A stretch of 64,000 nt of DNA from Duganella guangzhouensis. Its GTDB lineage: Bacteria > Pseudomonadota > Gammaproteobacteria > Burkholderiales > Burkholderiaceae_D. The notes under the pieces were generated by a model, which ran no database searches, was not told the DNA's origin, and worked only from the letters and a program-made list of their open reading frames with translations. Within the stretch, counting starts at the first letter, position 1. Each line of letters opens with the position of its first letter. A program made the position numbers and the translations under genes. Of the stretch, positions 25,931 through 33,773 are shown piece by piece. Location of the stretch: contig NZ_WKJK01000004.1 of NCBI RefSeq assembly GCF_009674535.1, forward strand, positions 396,863 to 460,862, read 5' to 3'.

Positions 25931-27877
25931 TTAGCCCAGCGTCAAGGTCAGCGTGGTGGCGCCGTAGGTCGCGGTCACGCTGCTGAAGCCGTCCACCGAG
26001 ACGGTGGTGAAGCGGCCTTTCAGGCTACCTGCGGTCAGCACGGTCAGCACAGTGCCGGCTTTCGGCGCATAGCCGCTGGCGAACTTGATGCGCAGCGTGC
26101 CGCCGGCGATGGTGGCGGTGCCGGCCACGGTCAGCGTGCCCTGGCTACCGGCGGCGGCGCCACCGACATCCAGTTCCAGCACGGTGCTGCCGCTCAGCTG
26201 GGTGTACTTGCCGGCCAGCTTGACCGCGCTGCTGGCGTTGGAGACCAGCGTGCCGCCGCTGTTGTAGACGTCGCCGGCGCCGAAGGCGGCCGTCGACTCA
26301 CCGGTCAAGGTGCCGGCGGTCAGCTCGGTGCCGCCGGTCCAGGTGTTGGCGCCGGCCAGTTTCAGCGTGCCCGTACCTTGCTTGATCAGCTTGCCGCTAC
26401 CGCTGATGTTGTTGCGCCAGCGGTCGGCCGCGTTGAAGCCGCCCTTGCTGGCGTCCATGGCGATGGTGACGTTGCCGCTGAACGCGCCGTAGCCGTCGGC
26501 CGCCGCGAACAGGTTCAGACGGCCCCAGCCTTCGGAATCATCCGACACCGGATAGCCGGATGCCAGCGCGGTGGTTTTCAGCACCACGCGGCGCTGGGCG
26601 TCGCTCAGGTAAGGTTGACGGGTTTCCAGCAGCACCTCGGCGCCTTTCGGTACCACGGCAGTCGCGGTGGTGCTGGCGATCTGCGCGAAGCCGAAGGTCA
26701 GGCGGCGGCTGTAGTTGGTCTTGTTGGTGGCGTAGTCGGCGAAGCGGTCGGTGGCGGTGGTGCCCGATTGCGCGTAAGCCGCGAAGGTGTCGGCGGTGGT
26801 GCCGGTGGCGGCGATCAGCGCGGTGTGTGCCTGGGTCACGGCGGCCGCTTTCTTGGCGGCGTTGGTGCTGTCGTACAGGTTGGCGGCGGCGGTGGCGGTG
26901 CCGAGGATACGGCCGCCGATCACGTCGGTTGGCGAGTGCATGCCGGCGATGATGCGCATCTCGCCCAGCTCCAGGCCGCGGCTCAGAATTTCCTGATAGC
27001 GTTCCGGCAGCGCGTAGGCCATGGCGATGGTGTCGCGCACCGCTTCGGCGGTGTGGCCGCTCGGGAAGCCGCCGTCGGTGGCCGGGGTGGTGCTCTTGGC
27101 CGGCACCAGCGTCGGCAGCAGTACCACGCTGCTGCTCCAGCGGTACGGACGTGCATATTTGTAGAAGCGCTTGGCCGGTTCGGTCGAAGCGTTGTTGCCG
27201 ACCAGGTTGACCAGGTCGACCACATTGCCGAAGGTGGTGTTGGTGGTGCTGCCGACGCCGGTGTTGTTGCCGCTGTCGTTGTACAGCACGGTGGTGGCGT
27301 CCGAGGCCACCGAGGTGATGCTGGTGGTCTGCTGGGCGGCGGTGCGCCAGGCGTTGGTCAGCGGGCCCAGGCCGTCGGTCACGCTGTAGCCCTTGCCACG
27401 GCGGTCATCCAGATAGGCTTGCACGGCCTGGTCGGCGGTGCGGTTGGTGGTGGCGTTGATCACATAGTTGATGTTGGCCTGGTGCACGGTGCTGTTGGCA
27501 ATGGTGCCGTCCGGCGTGCCATCGCCCGGCACGCCGGTCCAGGTCGATGCGACCACGGCCGGGAAGCTGTCAACCGCTGGCGCGGTGACGCCGGCGTCGA
27601 CGATTTGGGTCAGCGGTTTCCAGATGTCGAGGAAGCCGCCCAGCACGCGCACGCCGGCGTTGGTGGCCAGGGTCGCATAGCGGGCGTCGCCGCGCTGGTT
27701 GGTGGCGACGGTGTCGACAAACGCGGTGGCGCTTGGCACGGCGACGGTTTCCGCCGCGCCCTGGTCGGCGGGCGCGGCCGGGATGACCAGTGGCTCGTCT
27801 TCAATATTGGAGCCGCAGGCGGTCAACGCCAGGGCGATGCTCAGGGCCAGCAGGTGAGGGCGGGTAGGCAGTTGCAT
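25931..27877 (-). CDS. PAP2-superfamily acid phosphatase lipoprotein with autotransporter-type beta repeats
   Basis: This 648-residue protein has a lipoprotein signal (LTAC, Cys ~21). The phosphatase domain carries all PAP2 motifs: KRFYKYARP (Kx6RP), PSGHT, and RIIAGMHSPTD with the His and Asp of the third motif. The C-terminal ~170 residues include GTGTLKLAGANTWTGGTEL, an autotransporter-associated beta-strand repeat, and end in a beta-rich segment without an obvious beta-barrel. It probably hydrolyses phosphomonoesters at the cell surface. The fusion of PAP2 with these beta repeats is less usual; the repeat region may serve as a surface-exposed stalk. Confidence 0.85.
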   Translation of the reverse strand: MQLPTRPHLLALSIALALTACGSNIEDEPLVIPAAPADQGAAETVAVPSATAFVDTVATNQRGDARYATLATNAGVRVLGGFLDIWKPLTQIVDAGVTAPAVDSFPAVVASTWTGVPGDGTPDGTIANSTVHQANINYVINATTNRTADQAVQAYLDDRRGKGYSVTDGLGPLTNAWRTAAQQTTSITSVASDATTVLYNDSGNNTGVGSTTNTTFGNVVDLVNLVGNNASTEPAKRFYKYARPYRWSSSVVLLPTLVPAKSTTPATDGGFPSGHTAEAVRDTIAMAYALPERYQEILSRGLELGEMRIIAGMHSPTDVIGGRILGTATAAANLYDSTNAAKKAAAVTQAHTALIAATGTTADTFAAYAQSGTTATDRFADYATNKTNYSRRLTFGFAQIASTTATAVVPKGAEVLLETRQPYLSDAQRRVVLKTTALASGYPVSDDSEGWGRLNLFAAADGYGAFSGNVTIAMDASKGGFNAADRWRNNISGSGKLIKQGTGTLKLAGANTWTGGTELTAGTLTGESTAAFGAGDVYNSGGTLVSNASSAVKLAGKYTQLSGSTVLELDVGGAAAGSQGTLTVAGTATIAGGTLRIKFASGYAPKAGTVLTVLTAGSLKGRFTTVSVDGFSSVTATYGATTLTLTLG

Positions 27878-28010
27878 GTCAAATCCGTTGTCAGATGTAA
27901 AAAGGCAACAGACTAATGAGCGGATATGACATGCCGATTACGCACCACGAGTGGTATCGCTTCCAGCGCAAAAAATTATTGCTGGCGCTGGAAACGTTAT
28001 AGCTCGCGGT

Positions 28011-30059
28011 TCAGCGTAGCGGTGTGAGGCGGATTGCCTGGCCGCCGCCGGGTGCCAATTTCAGTGTCAACACGCTGGCGGCGGTCACCGTTTTTTTCTC
28101 GATGACGAGGTCGTAGCGGTGCTTGTTGCGGTAATCGGCCTGTGGGCCGTCGCGGTAGATTTCGGCCGTGTAGCGCTTGCCTGCATCGAGGAAGCTCAGC
28201 GGCAGCGACAGCGTGCGCGCCTTGCCGTCGGTAATCGAGCCGACATACCAGTCGTCCGAGCGGCGGTCCTTGCGGGCGATGGTCGCGTACTCGCCCAGTT
28301 GGCCGTGCAGCACGCGGGTATCGGACCAATCGGTCGGCACGTCCTTGATGAACTGGAAGGGACCGGGATATTTCTCGTAGTTTTCGATCAGATCGGCCGC
28401 CATCACCACCGGCGAATAAATCACCACAAAGCTGGCCAGCTGCTTGGCCTGAGTCGAATTGATCGGGCGGCCTTTGACGCCCTCCAGGCTGAGGATGCCC
28501 GGCGTGTAATCCATCGGCCCGCTCAGCATGCGCGTGAACACCAGATTGACCTCATGGTCGACGCTGTTGATCGGGTTGCCCCAGGCGTTGTACTCCATGC
28601 CGCGCGCGCCCTCGCGCGAAATCCAGTTCGGGTAGGTGCGGCGCAGGCCGGTGTCCTTGATCGGCTCGTGGGTATCGATCGCCAGTTTGTAGCGCGCGGC
28701 TTCGGTCACCGCCTTCAGGTAATGGCGCGCGCCTTCCTGCGAATCGGTGTAGCCGAAGTGGGTGCTGCCGTTGGGGCCGGGGAACAGCGCGGTGCCGGCA
28801 TCGGTCACATAGCCGGACTTGATGCTATCCACGCCCAGCTTCGCGTATAGCTGATAGCCGGCGTCCATCTGCTGCTCGTAGCGGGCGATGTTGCCGCCGG
28901 TTTCATGATGGCCGATCAGGCGCACACCCTTGGCGCGCGCGTAGTCGGTGACGGCCGGCAGATCGAAATCCGGATACGGCTGGGTGAAGCTGAAAGATGA
29001 ACCGCTACCGGACCAGTTGCCATCCCATCCCAGATTCCAGCCCTCGACCAGCACGCCACGGAAACCGTTGCGGGCGGCGAAGTCGATATAGCGTTTGGTG
29101 TTGGCGGTGGTGGCGCCGTGTTTCGGCCCCGCGCCCCAGGTGCTCTGCTCCAGATGCATCTCCCACCACACGCCGACAAACTTGCCTGGCTGAACCCAGG
29201 ACACATCGCCCAGCTTGTTGGGCTCGTTCAGATTCAGCACCAGATCGGACATGTAGAGGCCGGCGGCATCATCGGCAATCTGCATGGTGCGCCAAGGCGT
29301 GGTGAAGGCGCCGTGGCGCTCGACCGGCGGGCCGAAGGCGGACGGCGTCAGCTGCGCGCGCAGTGTCTGACCGGCCACCTTGCGCAGCCACATCGACGCG
29401 TAATCGACCAGCGCCGCCTCGTGGAAGGCGATATGGGTGCCATCGGCGGTGCGGATCGTTATTGGCGTATTGGCGGTGCCGACTTCGGCCAGCGGAGTGC
29501 GGCGTATTGGATACTCCAGCGCCGCCTTTTCGCCGGCCTCCTGCCACCAGGCGGTGGCGACGGGCGCGACCACGAACTCGGTCAACTCATCGCTGATCTG
29601 CGTCAGCGGCAACTGCGGCTGCTCGGGGAATTCGTAACGGAAGCCGACGCCATCGTCGAACACACGGAACACCACAGCCATTTTGCGGCCGTCCTGATCC
29701 TTCTGCACCAAGTCGAGACGCAGTTCCTGATAATGATTGCGGACGAAGCGACGTTCGCCCCAAGGCTGTTCCCAGGTATCGTCATGCGCACTGACGGCGC
29801 TTGCGGCCAACGCAAAGCCCTGATCCATCTGCGGCGCGTTCGCCAGCAAAAAGCCCAGCCGCGACGGCGCGATCAGCAGCTTACCCTTGCGCAACACCTG
29901 ATACGTCAAGCGGCCGCCATCCTCCAGCTGCACCTTAACGCTCAGCGCATGCGAAGGCGAATCAACGCTACCCAGCACCTCCGCATGAAGCGGCGCCCAA
30001 GCCGTCAACAACAGGCCACAAAAAAGCGCCCTCAAGGCGCGCAAAGAAAGATAGCTCAT
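28011..30059 (-). CDS. Glycoside hydrolase family 97 (alpha-glucosidase type)
   Basis: This 682-residue protein has a Sec signal peptide (~1-26), an N-terminal beta-sandwich domain, a TIM-barrel with VLVEGWNLGWDGNW and LIGHHETGGN, and a C-terminal beta domain. IDTHEPIKDTGLRRTYPNW and SREGARGMEYNAWG supply the acidic residues of the family. Retaining members have an Asp after IKx; here the segment reads SIKSGYV, with Gly there, which favours the inverting, SusB-like branch. It probably cleaves alpha-glucosides in the periplasm. It sits alone, with no Sus transport genes nearby. Confidence 0.88.
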   Translation of the reverse strand: MSYLSLRALRALFCGLLLTAWAPLHAEVLGSVDSPSHALSVKVQLEDGGRLTYQVLRKGKLLIAPSRLGFLLANAPQMDQGFALAASAVSAHDDTWEQPWGERRFVRNHYQELRLDLVQKDQDGRKMAVVFRVFDDGVGFRYEFPEQPQLPLTQISDELTEFVVAPVATAWWQEAGEKAALEYPIRRTPLAEVGTANTPITIRTADGTHIAFHEAALVDYASMWLRKVAGQTLRAQLTPSAFGPPVERHGAFTTPWRTMQIADDAAGLYMSDLVLNLNEPNKLGDVSWVQPGKFVGVWWEMHLEQSTWGAGPKHGATTANTKRYIDFAARNGFRGVLVEGWNLGWDGNWSGSGSSFSFTQPYPDFDLPAVTDYARAKGVRLIGHHETGGNIARYEQQMDAGYQLYAKLGVDSIKSGYVTDAGTALFPGPNGSTHFGYTDSQEGARHYLKAVTEAARYKLAIDTHEPIKDTGLRRTYPNWISREGARGMEYNAWGNPINSVDHEVNLVFTRMLSGPMDYTPGILSLEGVKGRPINSTQAKQLASFVVIYSPVVMAADLIENYEKYPGPFQFIKDVPTDWSDTRVLHGQLGEYATIARKDRRSDDWYVGSITDGKARTLSLPLSFLDAGKRYTAEIYRDGPQADYRNKHRYDLVIEKKTVTAASVLTLKLAPGGGQAIRLTPLR

Positions 30060-30100
30060 AGGTCTCCAAGAAATTGTTTTCCCAGATTCTATGGCAAAAA

Positions 30101-30194
30101 CTCCGGGGTCAGGTCCATCATTTCTACACGAGCCCAGCTGTAGCCGTACGGCTACAGCTGGGCTCGTGTAGAAATGATGGACCTGACCCCGGAG
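30101..30194. repeat. 94-bp perfect palindrome, type B copy 1
   Basis: The 47-nt arms are perfectly complementary with no loop (centre between 30147 and 30148). The arm begins CTCCGGGGTCAGGTCC and contains CATTTCTACACGAGC. It lies 6 nt after the phosphoesterase stop (minus strand) and 41 nt before the GH97 start. It shares GGGGTCA and CTACACG with the type A elements. Confidence 0.9.
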
Positions 30195-30200
30195 TGGGGG

Positions 30201-32342
30201 TTACTCCTGTGGCGTCAGGGCGAGGGCGCCGCTGAAGTCGCCCATCGGTTTGGCGCCGCTGGCGGCCAGCGCTTTGTCGCGGGTCGTCAGGCCGGCCAGC
30301 ACCGGCAGGTTGAAGCGGTGGGTGATGGCGCGCAGGATCGAGGCGGAGTCATACTGGGTGTGGTCGACCGTGCCTTTTTTGACGAACGGCGAGACGATGA
30401 TCGCCGGTACGCGCGTGCCCGGACCCCAACGGTCACCCTTCGGTGGCGCGGCGTGGTCGTAGAAGCCGCCGTTTTCGTCGTAGGTGACGATCACCAGCAT
30501 GTTCTTCCACTGCGGGCTGGCTTTCAGCTTGGCGATGACGTCGGCGATGTGGGCGTCGCCATCCGATACCGAGGCGTAGCCGGCGTGCTGGTTCAGGTTG
30601 CCCTGTGGTTTGTAGAACGCCACCGCCGGCAGCGTGCCGTTGGCCACGTCGGACACGAACTGGCTGTCGTAATCCTTCAGGTGGGCGGCGCGGTAGGCCG
30701 GGTACTTCACCGGGTCCATATTGGCGAAGTAGTTGAACGGCTGATGGTGGAACTGGAAGTTAGGCGGATTGGCAAACGTGGTGCGCGAGGCCGAGGAGGC
30801 GTTGGCCAGCGAGCTGCTCCAGGCGCCGGCGTACCAGGCCCAGTCGATGCTCTTGGCCGTCAGCAGGTCGCCGATGTTGGTCTGGGTCTGCGGTGGCAGC
30901 GTGGTCGATTTGCTGGTGTCGGCGTACAGGCGGGTGCTGTCGGCCGATGCCGGCGCGTTCGAGCTCGGCTGGTACGGCGGCTGCATGGTGTTGACCGCGT
31001 AGAACATGCCGGTCGAGTCGGCCGGGGTGATGGCGCCGTCATTGGCGTACGATGGCGCGCCGTTCAGGGCGCTGCTCGGCGCGGTGGTCGATGGCGTCAG
31101 GCGCACGAAGTTGCCGTTGGCGTCGGTGTCGATCTTGGCGATCGAGCCGGAGGCCACCGAGGTGTCGGCGTTCGGGTATTGCGGCGCGCAGGCGCAGATC
31201 AGGTACTGGTGGGTCAGGAACGAGCCGCCGAAGGCGCCGATGAACAGGTTGTCGGCCAGCGCGTATTGCTTGGCGATGTCCCACATCTTCATCTTGCTGC
31301 CGTCGTAGTAGCCCATGGTCAGGCCGCCAGCGTCGGAGTAGGCCGCGAACTTGTCGTTCAGGCCGCCGTTGATTTGCATCTGGTTGTTGTAGAAGCGGTG
31401 CACCAGGTCGCGCGTGATCACCGATTGCGGAATCGCGATGGCGCTGTTGGCGTCGTCGATCTGGAATGGCTTGTTGGCCAGGCCGGTCGATTGCGCCTGG
31501 GTGATCACCAGGCTTTGGCCGGCGGCGGTCATGCCGCCCCAGGTCGGTGGCAGTACCGACAGCGTGCTGCCGTCGACGTCTTTCTGCGCCACGTAGCTGC
31601 TGGACGAGGTCGGGTTCACGCCGGGTACGCCGTTGGCGCCGGGGAACAGGCCGTACAGGTTGTCGAAGCCGCGGTTTTCAGCGTAGATGACGACGATGTT
31701 TTTGATGTTGCCGAGCGCGGCGCCGGCGCTGACGGCGGCGGTGGTGTCGGCGGTGGTGCTGAGGCCGGCCGCAGTGGCGATCACGGCGGTGAAGATGTCG
31801 TTTTCGGCTTTCAGCTTGGTCTGGTCGTCGCCGCTGACTTTGTTGATGTCGGCCAGCAGATTGGATTCGGACACGCCGATGCGGGCCGCCAGCTGGGTGC
31901 GCGCGGTGGCGAAGTTGCCGCCGTTGGCGTCCATGATGGCAGTCAGCTCGGTGCTGATGGCGTCGATGAAGCCGGTGTGGCCGTTCGGGGCGCGGAACAC
32001 CAGTTTCTGCGTGACCTTGGTGCCGGCGTCGCCCAGCGCGTCGTGGCGGATGGCGTCGGTGCCGACCGTGACCAGCAGCGCGCCGCTGTTGGTGCCGGTG
32101 ACCTTGAAGCTGCCGTCGGCGCCGGTGCGCACGGTGCCGGTGCTGGAATCGCAGGTGAATTTGGTGCTGCTGCTTTCCAGGCAGACCACGGCGTTTTCAT
32201 AATAGCTGCCGACCACCTGGCCGGTCAGGGTGGGGACGCTGTCGTCGTGCGAGCTGCCGCAGGCGATCAGGCCGGCGCCGATGCCGGCTGCCGCCAATAC
32301 CAGCGGCAGCGGACGCAATACCGTTTTCAGAGTATTTTTCAT
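30201..32342 (-). CDS. AcpA-like phosphoesterase (acid phosphatase/phospholipase C family), lipoprotein
   Basis: This 713-residue protein has a lipoprotein signal (GLIAC, Cys ~28), an extra N-terminal domain of ~170 residues, then the phosphoesterase (PF04185-type) domain. NIKNIVVIYAENRGFDNLYG near residue 215 carries the metal-binding Glu/Asn, and VTYDENGGFYDHAAPP near 590 the conserved Asp, Glu and His. Members are phospholipases C or acid phosphatases such as AcpA. Sequence does not tell which substrate is used. It diverges from the cytochrome peroxidase gene; the intergenic region holds a Pho box, which supports a role in phosphate scavenging. Confidence 0.85.
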   Translation of the reverse strand: MKNTLKTVLRPLPLVLAAAGIGAGLIACGSSHDDSVPTLTGQVVGSYYENAVVCLESSSTKFTCDSSTGTVRTGADGSFKVTGTNSGALLVTVGTDAIRHDALGDAGTKVTQKLVFRAPNGHTGFIDAISTELTAIMDANGGNFATARTQLAARIGVSESNLLADINKVSGDDQTKLKAENDIFTAVIATAAGLSTTADTTAAVSAGAALGNIKNIVVIYAENRGFDNLYGLFPGANGVPGVNPTSSSSYVAQKDVDGSTLSVLPPTWGGMTAAGQSLVITQAQSTGLANKPFQIDDANSAIAIPQSVITRDLVHRFYNNQMQINGGLNDKFAAYSDAGGLTMGYYDGSKMKMWDIAKQYALADNLFIGAFGGSFLTHQYLICACAPQYPNADTSVASGSIAKIDTDANGNFVRLTPSTTAPSSALNGAPSYANDGAITPADSTGMFYAVNTMQPPYQPSSNAPASADSTRLYADTSKSTTLPPQTQTNIGDLLTAKSIDWAWYAGAWSSSLANASSASRTTFANPPNFQFHHQPFNYFANMDPVKYPAYRAAHLKDYDSQFVSDVANGTLPAVAFYKPQGNLNQHAGYASVSDGDAHIADVIAKLKASPQWKNMLVIVTYDENGGFYDHAAPPKGDRWGPGTRVPAIIVSPFVKKGTVDHTQYDSASILRAITHRFNLPVLAGLTTRDKALAASGAKPMGDFSGALALTPQE

Positions 32343-32451
32343 TGTTCTGCCTAGAAGTGGGTGGGGTGAAAGCGGCTCATGCTAGGTAGTAAATATTTCA
32401 AGATGATGAAATGGAATGATTGCGAAAGTATCGTTTTGTATCAGCCTATGG

Positions 32452-32485
32452 CTGTCATGTAGCTGTCATGTCGGTTTGCTAGGCT
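32452..32485 (+). promoter_or_regulatory. Pho box and -10 element ahead of the di-haem peroxidase gene
   Basis: Two perfect CTGTCAT repeats at 32452-32458 and 32463-32469 are separated by 4 nt (GTAG), the 11-bp phasing of a PhoB site. A -10-like TAGGCT lies at 32480-32485, 10 nt after the second repeat, the normal Pho promoter spacing. The predicted start of transcription falls at or next to the ATG at 32492, so the mRNA may be leaderless. PhoB would activate the plus-strand gene under phosphate limitation and could affect the divergent phosphoesterase. Confidence 0.75.
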
Positions 32486-32491
32486 GCGCGC

Positions 32492-33727
32492 ATGAAAATT
32501 ATTTATACAGTTGTCGCCGCAACGCTGCTGGCCGCTTGCCAGCCATCCACGCCGCCCGCCGCCAGTGCTAGCGCCAAGGCCGCCGACCCGGTCCGCGCCG
32601 CCTACGCGCCACGTGCCGGCCGCCAGCCCACTGTGCCTGAGCTGACCGCGCTGGGCCGCGCCATGTTCAACGAGGTGTCGCTGTCGGCATCCGGCAAGCT
32701 GGCCTGCGCCAGTTGCCACAGCCCGGACAATGCCTACAGCCCCAACAACAAGCTGGCGGTGCAGCTGGGCGGCGCCGATGGCAAGACCGAGGGCACGCGC
32801 GCTGCGCCGTCGCTGCGCTATATCCAGAACGTGCCGGCCTTCACCGAGCACTATCACGATGACGATGGCGACGACAGTGTCGATGCCGGCCCGACCGGCG
32901 GCCACAACTGGGACGGCCGCACCCAGTCGGCGCATGAGCAGGCGCTGGGGCCGCTGTTGTCGGCGCGCGAGATGGGTAATCAGGACGAGGCGGCGGTGTT
33001 GGCGCGGCTGCAGGCCGGTCCGCTGGCGCCGCAGTTCCGCCAGGTGTTTGGCGCCGATATCTTCAGCCAGCCCAAGGCCGCGCTACAGGGCGCGCTGATG
33101 GCGCTGGAAGTATTCCAGGAAAGCCCGTCCGACTTCTATCCGTACAGCAGCAAGTATGACGCCTTCCTGCGCAAGCAGACCACGCTGTCGGCGCAGGAGC
33201 TGCGCGGCATGAACCTGTTCAATGACGAAACCAAGGGCAATTGCGCGTCCTGCCACATCAGCCGCATTTCGCCGGGCGGGGTGTTCCCGCAGTTCACCGA
33301 CTACGGCCTGATTAATATCGGCGTACCGCGCAACCGCAAGCTGGCGGTCAACGCCGATCCGGCGTATTACGATCTCGGCCTGTGCGGCCCGGACCGCACC
33401 GATCTCAAGGATCACAAGGAATATTGCGGCGCCTTCAAGACGCCATCGCTGCGCAACGTGGCGCTGCGCAAGGCCTATTTCCACAATGGCAGTTTCAGCA
33501 GCCTGGAGGAAGTGGTGCGCTTTTACGCCACCCGCGACACCGCGCCCAAGCAGTGGTATCAGGGCCGCAAGTTCGACGACCAGCCGGCCGGGCTGGATGG
33601 CAACGTCAATATGGAAGCGCCCTTCGGCGGCAAACCGGGCAGCAAGCCGCTGCTGAATGCGCGCGAAATCGCCGACATCGTGGTCTTCCTGCACACGCTG
33701 ACTGACGGCTATCAAGTGAAAAATTAG
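32492..33727 (+). CDS. MauG-like di-haem cytochrome c peroxidase, lipoprotein
   Basis: This 411-residue protein has a lipoprotein signal (LLAAC, Cys ~15) and two haem sites, CASCH near residue 73 and CASCH near 252, spaced as in bacterial cytochrome c peroxidases and MauG. FKTPSLRNVALRKAYFHNGSF and the end DIVVFLHTLTDGY are family hallmarks. It reduces peroxide or carries out an oxidation in the periplasm. There is no ribosome site before the ATG, which fits the leaderless transcript predicted from the Pho box. The pairing with an AcpA-like phosphoesterase is probably functional. Confidence 0.88.
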   Translation: MKIIYTVVAATLLAACQPSTPPAASASAKAADPVRAAYAPRAGRQPTVPELTALGRAMFNEVSLSASGKLACASCHSPDNAYSPNNKLAVQLGGADGKTEGTRAAPSLRYIQNVPAFTEHYHDDDGDDSVDAGPTGGHNWDGRTQSAHEQALGPLLSAREMGNQDEAAVLARLQAGPLAPQFRQVFGADIFSQPKAALQGALMALEVFQESPSDFYPYSSKYDAFLRKQTTLSAQELRGMNLFNDETKGNCASCHISRISPGGVFPQFTDYGLINIGVPRNRKLAVNADPAYYDLGLCGPDRTDLKDHKEYCGAFKTPSLRNVALRKAYFHNGSFSSLEEVVRFYATRDTAPKQWYQGRKFDDQPAGLDGNVNMEAPFGGKPGSKPLLNAREIADIVVFLHTLTDGYQVKN

Positions 33728-33773
33728 CAAAAATGTCATAGAATGCGGATTCCGTTGCTTTGAAGAATTGCCA

